From Pokkaliibacter plantistimulans (lineage in GTDB: Bacteria > Pseudomonadota > Gammaproteobacteria > Pseudomonadales > Balneatricaceae): 64,000 bases of DNA. Positions within the stretch are counted from its first letter, which is position 1; each line of letters starts with the position of its first letter. The translations under genes and the position numbers were made by a program. The stretch covers positions 5,580,001 to 5,644,000 of the forward strand of contig NZ_CP177354.1 in NCBI RefSeq assembly GCF_046844695.1, written 5' to 3'. This document shows positions 17,757 to 26,321 of the stretch, one piece after another. Below the pieces are notes generated by a model. The model searched no databases. It was not told the origin of the DNA and saw only the letters and a program-made list of their open reading frames with translations.

Positions 17757-18520
17757 CAGGCCGCCTCCTCGCCCAGATAGGCTTCACGTACCCGTTGATC
17801 GTTGCGGATTTCCGCCGCCGTACCGGTCACCAGCGGCTTGCCGTAGACCAGTACCGTCAGCCGGTCGGACAGCGAGAACACCGCATCCATATCGTGCTCC
17901 ACCAGCAGGATGCTGTGCTCGCCCTTCAGTGCCTGCAGCAACTCCACCATCTGCCCCGATTCTTCCGGGCTCATCCCCGCCATCGGCTCATCCAGCAGCA
18001 GCATGCTGGGCTCAGCGGCGAGAGTCATGGCGATTTCCAGCTGGCGCTTCTCGCCGTGAGCTAGATTGCCTGCCAGTACCGAGGCACGATGGGCCAGTCT
18101 CACCCGCTCTAAACAGCGGAACGCCGGCTCACGCAGCCGCGCGTCACTGGCCGCCGGACGCCAGAAGCGGAAGCTGTGGCCTTGCAGCGCCTGCACTGCC
18201 AGCGCCACGTTGTCGATGACGCTCATTTCCTCAAAGATCGAGGTGATCTGGTAGGAACGCACCAGTCCGCGGTGGGCACGCTGATGAATCGGCATCCGGG
18301 TAATGTCGGCGCCATGAAAGCGAATCTGCCCCTGATCGGAGAAAATCTCCCCTGACAGCTGTTTGATCAGTGTGGTCTTACCGGCGCCATTGGGGCCGAT
18401 CAGCGCATGCAGCTCACCTTTGGCGACACAAATATCGGCATGATCGGTGGCGACCAGCTGGCCATAACGTTTGACCAGCCCGCGGGCTTCCAGCGCCCAG
18501 GGCGTATCGGTTGTGCTCAT
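17756..18520 (-). CDS. livG: Branched-chain-type ABC transporter ATPase LivG
   Basis: Second HAAT ATPase, 254 residues. The start at 18520 overlaps the livM stop (ATGA); the frame is open further upstream without a ribosome site. Walker A GPNGAGKTT, signature AHGEKRQLEIAM, Walker B MLLLDEPMAGMSPEE and the LivG-specific HRGLVRSYQITSIFEEMSV are present. The C-terminal REAYLGEEA is typical of LivG. Confidence 0.93.
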   Translation of the reverse strand: MSTTDTPWALEARGLVKRYGQLVATDHADICVAKGELHALIGPNGAGKTTLIKQLSGEIFSDQGQIRFHGADITRMPIHQRAHRGLVRSYQITSIFEEMSVIDNVALAVQALQGHSFRFWRPAASDARLREPAFRCLERVRLAHRASVLAGNLAHGEKRQLEIAMTLAAEPSMLLLDEPMAGMSPEESGQMVELLQALKGEHSILLVEHDMDAVFSLSDRLTVLVYGKPLVTGTAAEIRNDQRVREAYLGEEAA

Positions 18521-19611
18521 GGCTGCTCCTTGCGAATCAGATAGCCATAGATGCCGCCCTTGGCGAACAGCACCACCAGAATCAGGAAGGGGCCGAAGAA
18601 CAGCATCCAGTGTTCGGTAATACCGGACAGCACATCCTCCACCAGCAGGAATGCAAAGGCACCCCACAAGGGCCCGAGCAGGGTGCCGAGGCCGCCCAGC
18701 AATACCATCACCATCAGCTCGCCGGACATTTTCCAGTGCAGCAGGTTGGGGCTAACGTATTCCATCTGGTTGCCAATCAGCGCACCCGCCAGACCGGCAC
18801 CGGCACCGGCCAGTGCAAAGGCCATCAGCCGGTAGCGATAGGTGGGGAAGCCCATGGCCTGCATGCGCTGCTCATTCTGTTTGCAGCCACGCAGCACCAT
18901 GCCAAAACGGGCGGCAATCAGGCGTTGTACCAGCAGATAAATCAGCAGCAGGCAGCCGAAGCAGACGTAATAGAAGGTCAGGTCGTTATCCAGATCGAGC
19001 CCCAGCAGAGTGTTACGGCTCATCAGGTTCATGCCGTCATCGCCACCGTACTGATCCAGCGACACGAAGATGAAGTAAATCATCTGCGCAAAGGCCAGGG
19101 TCAGCATCAGGAAGTACACCCCGCTGGTACGCAGGCTGATGGCACCGATCAGCAGTGCCGCCAGCGCTGACAGCAGGATCGCCACAGGCCACACGACAAT
19201 GGCATCGTTACTGGCTGCCAGCTCGAAGGGCCATTCCATCAGCGCCGTACCGTACATGAAGTTCTGCGCGGTGATGCCGACCACGTAGGCACCGATGCCG
19301 AAGAAGGCGGCATGACCGAGGCTGAGCATGCCGCCGTAGCCGAGAATCAGATTGAGGCTGATGGCCGCAATGCCGTAGATCATGCAGCGGCTGACCAGCG
19401 TCAGCAGGAAGCTGTTGTCCAACACGGCGAGCAGTACCGGCAGCGCCAGCAGCACGGCAAAGGTCAGCAGAGTCAGCCAGCGCGACAACGGCCAGCGACG
19501 GCCTGTGCCGTGACTGACCTGCACTTTGCCGTGCTGCTGGCTGCTGGCCGGTGCCAGCGGCTCATTGAGGGCCACCGTTTCACCGAGGGTTGTGGTTTTA
19601 GTGACTTGCAT
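18517..19611 (-). CDS. livM: Branched-chain-type ABC transporter permease LivM
   Basis: An inner-membrane permease of 364 residues with about ten hydrophobic segments after an approximately 40-residue hydrophilic N-terminus. The LivM landmarks LNLILGYGGMLSLGHAAFFGIGAY and the EAA-like region YRYRLMAFALAGAGAGLAGAL are clear. Its 3' end overlaps livG by 4 bases and its 5' end overlaps livH by 14, so livHMGF is tightly coupled. Confidence 0.93.
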   Translation of the reverse strand: MQVTKTTTLGETVALNEPLAPASSQQHGKVQVSHGTGRRWPLSRWLTLLTFAVLLALPVLLAVLDNSFLLTLVSRCMIYGIAAISLNLILGYGGMLSLGHAAFFGIGAYVVGITAQNFMYGTALMEWPFELAASNDAIVVWPVAILLSALAALLIGAISLRTSGVYFLMLTLAFAQMIYFIFVSLDQYGGDDGMNLMSRNTLLGLDLDNDLTFYYVCFGCLLLIYLLVQRLIAARFGMVLRGCKQNEQRMQAMGFPTYRYRLMAFALAGAGAGLAGALIGNQMEYVSPNLLHWKMSGELMVMVLLGGLGTLLGPLWGAFAFLLVEDVLSGITEHWMLFFGPFLILVVLFAKGGIYGYLIRKEQP

Positions 19612-20512
19612 TGAACAGCCCTCTTGGTCGGAAAATCAGCACAACGGCCATCAGCAGATAGATCAGGATCGACGACAGCGCCGCGCCCATGCTGTCGGCG
19701 GCACCGCCGGACAGTGCCATCCGCATCAGCTCCGGCATGAAGGCACGGCCCAGCGTATCGACCACCCCGACCAGCACCGCCCCGGCCAGCGCGCCTTTGA
19801 TGGAGCCGATGCCGCCGATGACGATCACCACAAAGGTCAGAATCAGAATGCTCTCGCCCATGCCGCTCTCGACCGACAGAATCGGCCCGGCCATCACCCC
19901 TGCCAGCGCAGCCAGCAGCGCCCCCAGCCCGAACACCAGGGAATACAGCAGTTTGATGTTGACGCCGAGGGCAGCAATCATCTCGCGGTCGGAGGAACCG
20001 GCACGAATAGCCATGCCCAGCCGGGTACGGTTGATCAGCAGATAGAGGAAGATCGCCACGACGATACCGACGCCAATCACACCAATACGGAACAGCGGAT
20101 AATTCAGCCCCGGCAGCAGCTCTACCGAGCCGGACAGCGCGGCGGGAATATCGAAGAATAGCGGGGTCTTGCCCCAGATCACCTGCACCGCCTCATTGCA
20201 GAACAGGATGATGCCGAAGGTGGCGAGAATCTGTTCGAGGTGATCACGCTTGTACAGCACGCGGAAAATCAGCATCTCCACGGCGATACCGAGAATCGCC
20301 GTGGCCAGCAGCGCGCCCAGCAGCCCCAGCACAAAGCTGCCACTGCTGGCGACGATAGCGGCCGCCACGAAGGCGCCGATCATGTAGAAGGAACCGTGGG
20401 CCAGGTTGACCAGGTTCATGATGCCGAACACCAGTGTCAACCCGGACGCCATCAAAAACAGCATGACGCCGAACTGCAGGCCGTTCAGCAGTTGTTCGAG
20501 AAACAGAATCAT
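19598..20512 (-). CDS. livH: Branched-chain-type ABC transporter permease LivH
   Basis: An inner-membrane permease of 304 residues. I choose the start at 20512, giving MILFLEQLLNGLQFGVMLFL, the normal LivH N-terminus; the frame extends 19 codons upstream without family support. GLTLVFGIMNLVNLAHGSFYM and the late GGIGSIKGALAGAVLVG loop are diagnostic. It follows the binding-protein gene after a 150-base gap that contains hairpins. Confidence 0.93.
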   Translation of the reverse strand: MILFLEQLLNGLQFGVMLFLMASGLTLVFGIMNLVNLAHGSFYMIGAFVAAAIVASSGSFVLGLLGALLATAILGIAVEMLIFRVLYKRDHLEQILATFGIILFCNEAVQVIWGKTPLFFDIPAALSGSVELLPGLNYPLFRIGVIGVGIVVAIFLYLLINRTRLGMAIRAGSSDREMIAALGVNIKLLYSLVFGLGALLAALAGVMAGPILSVESGMGESILILTFVVIVIGGIGSIKGALAGAVLVGVVDTLGRAFMPELMRMALSGGAADSMGAALSSILIYLLMAVVLIFRPRGLFNASH

Positions 20513-20605
20513 AATGCGCAATCTCCACCCTGCGACGGCAGCGCCTGACGCCAACAGCCGCTCAGGCATTGCCTGCTGCGGGCATCACCCGCAGCACTAC
20601 TTTCA

Positions 20606-20665
20606 GAACGTGCTCATAACAGCGGATAACCGGCGCGTGTCAGCGCCGGTCGTGGCACGTTCTCA
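20606..20665 (-). promoter_or_regulatory. Nested hairpins between the binding-protein gene and livH
   Basis: An inner perfect stem CCGGCGC/GCGCCGG (20630-20649) is enclosed by CAGAACGTGC (20604-20613) and GCACGTTCTCAG (20655-20666). There is no U-run, so this is more likely an mRNA-stabilising or partial-termination structure that keeps binding protein in excess over permease. Confidence 0.55.
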
Positions 20666-21892
20666 GAGCTTGCATTCGCTGACGTAGGCATCCTGATGCT
20701 GCTCAAATACCTTGCTGACGGTCTTGTTGGCATAGCTGCCATCGTCCAGCTTGATAACCTGACGCACGTAGATGTCTTGAATCGGGTGGTGATTGGTATT
20801 GAAGCGGAAGCTGCCCCGCACCGAACTGAAGTCAGCGGCCATCAGCGCCTTGCGCACCGCATCCTTGTCATCCAGCTTGCCATCGACCTGCTTCAGCGCG
20901 CTGCCGATCAGGTTGGCTGCATCGTAGGCCTGAGCGGCATACAGCGTGGGGTAACGGCCATAGGCGGTGTGGAATGCCTGCACGAACTCGGCATTACCCG
21001 CCGCAGGCAGATCATCATTCCATTCGGAACTGTTCATCACCCCTTCGGCAGCCGCACCGACCGCGCCGAGCAGACGGCGGTCAAAGGAGAAGCCGGGGCC
21101 AAAGATCTTCACTTCGCTCTTCATGCCGGCCTGATCGTACTGCTTGAGGAAGTTGACCCCGAGGCCGCCGGGCAGGAAGTAGAACACCGCATCCGGCTTG
21201 TCGGCACGAATCTGCGAAATCAGCGCGGCATAGTCAGACTGATCCAGCTTGGTATAGACCTCCTGTTTGACCTCACCCTTGTAGAACCGCTTGAAGCCGG
21301 TCAGTGCATCCTTACCTGCCGGATAGTTGGGCGCAATCAGGAACACGCTCTTGTAGCCCTGCTGGGTCAGGTATTCGCCCATGGCTTCGTGCATGTTGTC
21401 GTTCTGATAGGCGACGTTGAAATAGTTGGGGTTGCACATCTTGCCCGCGAAGGGCGCCGGGGCCGCGTTGGCGCCGACGAAGAACAGGCCGTCCTTGAGC
21501 ACGCTCGGCACCACGGCCATGGCCACGTTGGAGAACATAATGCCGGTCATCATGTCGATCTTGTCACTCTTGATCATGCGCTCGGCAATCTGCTTACCCT
21601 TCTGCGGATCACCGGCATCGTCATCCACCAGCAGCTCCACCGGTATTCCACCGAGGCTGCCCTTGCCCTGCTCGACGGCCAGCTTGAAGCCGTCACGCAT
21701 GTCTTCACCAAGATAACCGCCCTTGGTCGACAGGGTGGTAATCATCCCCAGCTTGACGGGTTCAGCCGCCACAGCGGTGCTCAGCAGGCTGCTGCCTGCC
21801 AGTACCAGTGCGGCACCACAGAGGCCCGGCAACAGGCGCTGAGATACGGCGGAGAAACGCGAAGGATTGGAAACATAAGACTGTTTTGGCAT
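20663..21892 (-). CDS. ABC transporter substrate-binding protein, Leu/Ile/Val-type (aromatic or amide substrate suspected)
   Basis: A periplasmic HAAT-family binding protein of 409 residues. A signal peptide of about 42 residues ends LLSTAVAAEP. The mature part starts VKLGMITTLSTKGGYLGEDM, the usual family opening, and includes GKQIAERMIKSDKIDMMTG and ADKPDAVFYFLPGG. Such proteins near catabolic genes often bind aromatic acids or amides. The gene heads the livHMGF cluster and follows antC after a 439-base gap, so it probably has its own promoter. The substrate is not determinable; anthranilate or an N-acyl derivative is the contextual guess. Confidence 0.88.
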   Translation of the reverse strand: MPKQSYVSNPSRFSAVSQRLLPGLCGAALVLAGSSLLSTAVAAEPVKLGMITTLSTKGGYLGEDMRDGFKLAVEQGKGSLGGIPVELLVDDDAGDPQKGKQIAERMIKSDKIDMMTGIMFSNVAMAVVPSVLKDGLFFVGANAAPAPFAGKMCNPNYFNVAYQNDNMHEAMGEYLTQQGYKSVFLIAPNYPAGKDALTGFKRFYKGEVKQEVYTKLDQSDYAALISQIRADKPDAVFYFLPGGLGVNFLKQYDQAGMKSEVKIFGPGFSFDRRLLGAVGAAAEGVMNSSEWNDDLPAAGNAEFVQAFHTAYGRYPTLYAAQAYDAANLIGSALKQVDGKLDDKDAVRKALMAADFSSVRGSFRFNTNHHPIQDIYVRQVIKLDDGSYANKTVSKVFEQHQDAYVSECKL

Positions 21893-22331
21893 TCAAATCA
21901 CCCTGGCTCTTTGCAATCAAGATCTCGCTATCTGCCCCGCCGCACTCGGGCCTACGGTGACAGACAACAGCGCTCTGCCGACAGCTCGCACAGGCGGCGC
22001 CGGTCGTTGTGTTGAAACTCAATTGTGACTACTGCGGGTACTGCATACTGCTCAGTTGCGGGTACTGCGTGGTGCGAATGTGAAGCCTGCTTGTGCACGG
22101 GCATGATCACCGGCCTTCTCCCCACAAGCCGGGTAGAGGCGGTCTGTTGCGTCAGGTTGCGGCCTGCTGGATGTCCATTTGTAACCCAGCTAATGCACTG
22201 CGGCTATCCTGAAATTGCACTTTTGTTATCCGTTTTATTGCGCAGTGCGTGCACTTTTTATTCGCGCCCGGCGAGGGCAATGGACGGCCATCGCCGGGCG
22301 CTTCCGTGACTATTCAGCCGTAAAGGCGTGC
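21893..22331. other. Intergenic region between antC and the transporter operon
   Basis: No gene is visible in these 439 bases. There is a perfect 11-bp hairpin (GCGCCCGGCGA / TCGCCGGGCGC, 22264-22301) just after antC. It lacks a U-run on the minus strand, so it may protect the antABC 3' end rather than terminate alone. A direct repeat TGCGGGTACTGC occurs at 22033-22044 and 22057-22068. The promoter of the binding-protein gene is expected here but I cannot point to it with confidence. Confidence 0.5.
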
Positions 22332-23366
22332 TCAGTCCTTGCTGTTGCTTTCGACAAACTTCTCGAAGTACAGCTGGCCGCCGGTGATCTCCTGCTGGCT
22401 CAGCCACTGGCGTACCGCTTCCACCATCGGTGGCGGGCCGCACATATACATGTCGAACGGCTGCCCCTGCAGCAGCGACACATCCAGATGGTCAGGGATG
22501 ACACCGCATTTGCCCTGCCACGTCTCCGCCGGTTTCATCACCACCGCATGCCAGCTGAAGCCGGGGATGCGCGTCACATAGCTCTGCAGCCGTTCCAGTT
22601 CACACAGGTCAGCCTCGGTGGTGACACCGTAATACAGCGTCACCGGCTGGCCGCAGCCGCCCTGTTCGGCCAGTTCATCGAGCATGCCGAGAAAGGCCGA
22701 CAAACCGGTGCCGCCTGCCAGCATGTACAGCGGCTTGCTGACATGGCGGCGATAGAAAGCGCCGAACGGGGCTTCCAGTGTCAGCGGCTGACCGGGCTGG
22801 CAACGATGGCGAATGTAGTCACTCATGGCGCCGCTTGGCAGCAGGCGGATCAGAAACTGCAGCTGATTGCTGTCATTGGGACAGGTGGCAAAGGAATAGG
22901 AGCGCCACACCTCGCCTTCCAGATCTGGAATGCGGATACGGGCATACTGACCGGGCAGATAATCCAGCCTGCTGCTGGCGCTGGCATCCAGATGCAGAAT
23001 GGCGGTCGTCGGTGACACCTGCTGCACCGAGGTCACCGTGGCCTGCAGGGTCTGGGTGCCGTCCTGACTGCACAGGCTGGAGTCAAAGTCGTAGTAGAAC
23101 GACGCCGCCGAGTGCACCCGGGTCTGACAGGTCAGAATGGCACGCTCGGCCAGCTCCTGTTCGGTCAGGGCTTCTTCATCCACATAGTCCTGCTCATAAC
23201 GGCCCGATTCACAGCGGCCCTTGCAGGTGCCGCATACCCCTTCACGGCAATCCAGCGGAATGGTGATGCCATTGCGCAAAGCCGCATCCAGCAGCAGCTC
23301 ATTGTGCTTGGCCTTGAAGAACAGGGTTTTGCCGTCGGCAAAACTGAACGCCACGTTATGTTGCAT
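22332..23366 (-). CDS. antC: Anthranilate 1,2-dioxygenase, reductase component AntC
   Basis: An NADH-dependent electron-transfer protein of 344 residues that feeds the AntAB oxygenase. An N-terminal plant-type 2Fe-2S domain has CREGVCGTC (Cys40, 45, 48) and a fourth Cys in AILTCQTRV. It is followed by an FAD domain with RSYSFAT and an NAD domain with GGTGLSAFLGML and CGPPPMVEAV. The start at 23366 begins the conserved MQHNVAFSF; the frame extends upstream only through a repeat. BenC is a close relative, and the assignment to Ant rests on AntA and AntB. A 283-base repeat-containing gap separates it from antB, which is unusual for this operon. Confidence 0.88.
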   Translation of the reverse strand: MQHNVAFSFADGKTLFFKAKHNELLLDAALRNGITIPLDCREGVCGTCKGRCESGRYEQDYVDEEALTEQELAERAILTCQTRVHSAASFYYDFDSSLCSQDGTQTLQATVTSVQQVSPTTAILHLDASASSRLDYLPGQYARIRIPDLEGEVWRSYSFATCPNDSNQLQFLIRLLPSGAMSDYIRHRCQPGQPLTLEAPFGAFYRRHVSKPLYMLAGGTGLSAFLGMLDELAEQGGCGQPVTLYYGVTTEADLCELERLQSYVTRIPGFSWHAVVMKPAETWQGKCGVIPDHLDVSLLQGQPFDMYMCGPPPMVEAVRQWLSQQEITGGQLYFEKFVESNSKD

Positions 23367-23391
23367 AGGACTGTCTCTGTGCTGCGCCACG

Positions 23392-23408
23392 CCGGGCTGA
23401 ACGCCCGG
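23392..23408. other. Short hairpin at the 5' side of antC
   Basis: CCGGGC and GCCCGG pair perfectly around TGAAC. It lies about 26 bases upstream of the antC start in the repeat-rich gap and could affect antC translation. Confidence 0.4.
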
Positions 23409-23435
23409 TGCGGATTGATCTTGTTGGAATAGATG

Positions 23436-23646
23436 GAGCGTCGTGCCGCCTGTCTGGCGGTCAGCCCGGTGCGGTTCGTACCTCACCGACACCCTACCTC
23501 CTGCACTATCGCCGGAGTTGGGAAATGGCGGCTGAGCATCGTGCCGCCCGTCTGGCTGTCAGCCCGGTGCGGTTCGTACCTCACCGGCATCCTACCTCCT
23601 GCACTATTGCCGAAGGCGGAAAGCTGTGGCTGAACGCCGTGACCGC
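23436..23646. repeat. Tandem 98-bp repeat between antB and antC
   Basis: Two imperfect 98-bp units (23436-23533 and 23534-23631) are followed by the start of a third (GAACGCCGTG). Each unit contains GGTGCGGTTCGTACCTCACC, an imperfect palindrome also found beside the IS110 element at 14833. The units are non-coding. They interrupt what is elsewhere a compact antABC operon. Confidence 0.85.
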
Positions 23647-23649
23647 GTA

Positions 23650-24141
23650 CTACAGGTGATAGAAGTCCAGCACGGAGTTGATCACATCGTTGAACAGCAC
23701 CACGTGCTTGCGGCTGATCTTCCAGCTGTCACCGGCGGGCACCAGGGTGTAGGTCACCTGACCATAGAACTGCTCCGACAGGCCAAGACGGGTATACAGC
23801 GTGTGCCAGCCTGCTTTCACTTCCAGCGTGCCTTGTTGCGCCTGCTCACTGATGCGCACGTTGCTGACCTGATGCAGGGTGCGTGGCAGCGGGTTGGACG
23901 CGGCTGACTTGCCAGTACGCAGGCGGAACACCCGGTCTTCCAGCCCTGAACGGTTGCTGTAATAAATCAGTGACATGCCGCGCCTGGGATCGGTGGTGTA
24001 CTCGTATTCCGAATCCCACTGCGGTACATGGAATTCGCTGTCTTCGGTAAACAGCTCCAGATAGGCGTCCCAGTCACGGGCGTCGCACAGTGCGGCCTTG
24101 TGGTAGAGAAACTGTTCAATATCGTGCTGCAACTGACTCAT
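23650..24141 (-). CDS. antB: Anthranilate 1,2-dioxygenase, small subunit AntB
   Basis: The beta subunit of the terminal oxygenase, 163 residues, the length of Pseudomonas AntB. It has the family's cystatin-like fold landmarks: CDARDWDAYLELFTEDSEFHV, the MSLIYYSNRSGLEDRVFRLR segment conserved in Ant, Ben and Xyl beta subunits, and the ending NDVINSVLDFYHL. The start is one base after the antA stop (coupled). The subunit is structural; catalysis is in AntA. Confidence 0.92.
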   Translation of the reverse strand: MSQLQHDIEQFLYHKAALCDARDWDAYLELFTEDSEFHVPQWDSEYEYTTDPRRGMSLIYYSNRSGLEDRVFRLRTGKSAASNPLPRTLHQVSNVRISEQAQQGTLEVKAGWHTLYTRLGLSEQFYGQVTYTLVPAGDSWKISRKHVVLFNDVINSVLDFYHL

Positions 24142-24142
24142 T

Positions 24143-25528
24143 TCACACCTCCTTCAGGCTCAGTGACTTGCGCTCCAGACCTTTCAGCAGCAGTTGCTGC
24201 CAGGCGCCGTGCTGGTTGACGTACAGACCCTCGTGGGTGAACTCGGTACCGGTAATGGTGGGCTGAATCCCCAGCACATCGGCGTTGAAGGTCGGGCCAT
24301 ACTGCCAGCGGTCATTGCCGCGGCTGATGTCGTTCCACCGCTCCAGACGTGCCTGAAAACCACGCTGGGCCTCGCGGAACTCCACCAGATCATCGGGCGT
24401 ACCGAGACCGGATACGTTGAAGAAGTCTTCGAACTGACGGATGCGGCTTTCGCGATCCTTGTCCGACTCGCCCTTGACGCCGATGCACTGGCTGATGATT
24501 TCGGTCTTGTTCCACGCCACCGGGCGGACAATACGCAGCTGCGAGCTGATCTGATCCATAAAGAACAGGCTGGGATAAATATTGAGGTTACGCAGGCGGT
24601 GCATCATCCACTCCGCCTTCTGCTGGCCATACTCCTCCACCAGACGCGGCATCACCGTGACATAACCGGGACGTACAGCCGGGTTGGGCATATCGCTGAA
24701 CAGCACGGTGTGGCCATTGCGGAAACCAAACCAGCCATCGTCGGTTTCGCTGTCACCGGCGCCCAGTTTGGAGTAGTCGAGGGTGCTGCTGGCACCGCCC
24801 TTCTCGGCATTGACCTGCTGACGGTGCTGCACGGTGGCCACGTAGTTGTAGTGCACGGTACTGACGTGATAACCGTCGAGGCCGTTCTCGTTCTGCAGTT
24901 TCCAGTTGCCATCGAAGGTATAGGTAGACTTGCCGGGCAGCACTTCCAGCTCACCCGTGGGCGACTGCGCCACCATCATGTCGAAGAAGATGCGGGCATC
25001 ACCCAGATAATCTTCGAGGCTGTCGCTGCCTTCGGTATCCAGACTGATAAAGACAAAGCCTTTGTAGGAGGCGATACGGCCTTTTTTCAGACCACGGGTG
25101 GCCTTGTCGAAACCATCGGGGTATTCACCGGGGGCCTTGACCTTGACCAGACGGCCATCGCTCTTGTAGCACCAGGCGTGGAACGGGCAGGTAAAGGTCG
25201 ACTGGTTACCGCGCCCCATGCGGGTCAGGGTGGTGCCACGGTGCTGGCAGGCGTTGACCAGCGCATGCAGCTCACCGCTGCCATCACGGGTGATGATCAT
25301 CGGCTGGCGACCAGCACGCATAGTCAGGTAATCGTTGGGGTTGGGAATCTCGCTTTCGTGGCAGGCGTAGATCCAGGTCTTCTCGAAGATGAGTTCCATC
25401 TCCAGATCAAACAGCTCAGGCTCGGTAAACATGTCGCGGGCAATGCGATACACCCCTTCGGCGGGGCGAAAATCGAGGCAGCCCTGAATATAGTCCTGCC
25501 ACTGTGGGACAGATTTGGAAGTCGTCAT
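24143..25528 (-). CDS. antA: Anthranilate 1,2-dioxygenase, large subunit AntA
   Basis: Rieske non-heme iron oxygenase alpha subunit of 461 residues, which converts anthranilate to catechol with release of CO2 and ammonia. The Rieske cluster ligands are CQHRG and CPFHAWCY. The mononuclear iron site is in NGLDGYHVSTVHYNY (Asp, His, His). The N-terminal DFRPAEGVYRIARDMFTEPELF and the C-terminal GTEFTHEGLYVNQHG agree with Pseudomonas AntA rather than BenA. GGGGATG precedes the start. It heads antABC and carries candidate AraC/XylS-type sites 70-100 bases upstream. No AntR or catechol pathway gene is in the window. Confidence 0.93.
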   Translation of the reverse strand: MTTSKSVPQWQDYIQGCLDFRPAEGVYRIARDMFTEPELFDLEMELIFEKTWIYACHESEIPNPNDYLTMRAGRQPMIITRDGSGELHALVNACQHRGTTLTRMGRGNQSTFTCPFHAWCYKSDGRLVKVKAPGEYPDGFDKATRGLKKGRIASYKGFVFISLDTEGSDSLEDYLGDARIFFDMMVAQSPTGELEVLPGKSTYTFDGNWKLQNENGLDGYHVSTVHYNYVATVQHRQQVNAEKGGASSTLDYSKLGAGDSETDDGWFGFRNGHTVLFSDMPNPAVRPGYVTVMPRLVEEYGQQKAEWMMHRLRNLNIYPSLFFMDQISSQLRIVRPVAWNKTEIISQCIGVKGESDKDRESRIRQFEDFFNVSGLGTPDDLVEFREAQRGFQARLERWNDISRGNDRWQYGPTFNADVLGIQPTITGTEFTHEGLYVNQHGAWQQLLLKGLERKSLSLKEV

Positions 25529-25598
25529 CGGTCATCCCCTTGCAGAGTCATTGGACGAAGCAGATGACATTGATTAGACGAGGTTCTGTGCAGGCGGA

Positions 25599-25627
25599 CT
25601 ATCCGCTTAGTGGACGAAGGCTATCCG
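25599..25627 (-). promoter_or_regulatory. Candidate AraC/XylS-type activator sites upstream of antA
   Basis: On the minus strand CGGATAG occurs twice with a 22-base period (25621-25627 and 25599-25605). GGATA is the downstream half of the XylS/BenR half-site TGCA-N6-GGNTA, and the second copy has TCCA at the correct distance. The period of 22 is one more than the classical 21. A second pair of direct repeats (TGGACGAAG at 25552 and 25611) lies in the same gap. The remainder of 25529-25926 shows no gene. Confidence 0.4.
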
Positions 25628-25926
25628 GAAAGTTGGGGAAGTGTGTCAGGCAGGCTAAATCGCGGTCAGTGCAGGTCGTCGGCAGGCCGCAACCAACAGC
25701 GGCATTTGTTGCAGCAATGCCGACATTCGCCCCAAGTGGCAACCGTGGTGAGCCATACTAGACTCTACTAACGGCCAGACGGTGAAGCTCACTCCTGATA
25801 TTCACCCTGGCTGTTAATTATGGACATCGCTGCGCCTTTGGCAGTGACGCAAAACTCATACAAGGATTCCCGTATATAAACCACTGCTTACGATGAATAG
25901 TCGTAGTAAAGACTGGACGCAAAACA

Positions 25927-26247
25927 ATGAAAACAATAGCGCGTTACTATCCGGTTCTATTACTTGCTGCAACTCTGCTGAGCGGCTGTGCCGTTCAGGT
26001 AGGCAAAGAGCCTGGCGTCAACCCGCCCAAACTGATGCCTGATCCGAAAGACAGTACCAGCCAGATCTGGGACCACCCGGGAGCTTTTGGACCTGTTCCC
26101 GAGCACCTGATGGCCAAGGCCAAAGAAGAATGCTCATCTCTCGATACCGACAAGGTGCATTACAAAGCCATTGGCTACCACCCACGGGCGATGGATGACA
26201 AAGGCGTGCCCTATCCCGATGGGGGTTACCTTTGTGTTCGTAAGTAA
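25927..26247 (+). CDS. Small predicted lipoprotein, unknown function
   Basis: A 106-residue protein with an N-terminal lipoprotein signal (LLLAATLLSGC, Cys21 as lipidation site). The mature part is short, proline-rich (NPPKLMPDP) and has two further Cys that could form a disulfide. I do not recognise the family. The gene is transcribed away from antA and ends before a strong hairpin. Confidence 0.75.
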   Translation: MKTIARYYPVLLLAATLLSGCAVQVGKEPGVNPPKLMPDPKDSTSQIWDHPGAFGPVPEHLMAKAKEECSSLDTDKVHYKAIGYHPRAMDDKGVPYPDGGYLCVRK

Positions 26248-26285
26248 CCACCGGCGCAATATCAAGCGGGCATGACAGACAGGAG

Positions 26286-26313
26286 CAAACCGGGCAGCGT
26301 GCTGCCCGGTTTG
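26286..26313. terminator. Bidirectional hairpin terminator
   Basis: A perfect 13-bp stem (CAAACCGGGCAGC / GCTGCCCGGTTTG) with a GT loop lies between the converging lipoprotein and EamA genes. The stem itself ends in GTTTG, with no longer U-run. Confidence 0.75.
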
Positions 26314-26321
26314 TCAGCCCG

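Noticed and set aside
22332..23492. Longer antC start inside the repeat region
   Set aside because: The extra residues translate the 98-bp repeat and are absent from known AntC and BenC proteins; the family N-terminus begins at 23366.
24194..25567. 457-residue plus-strand ORF
   Set aside because: Antisense of antA, which has all Rieske and iron ligands.
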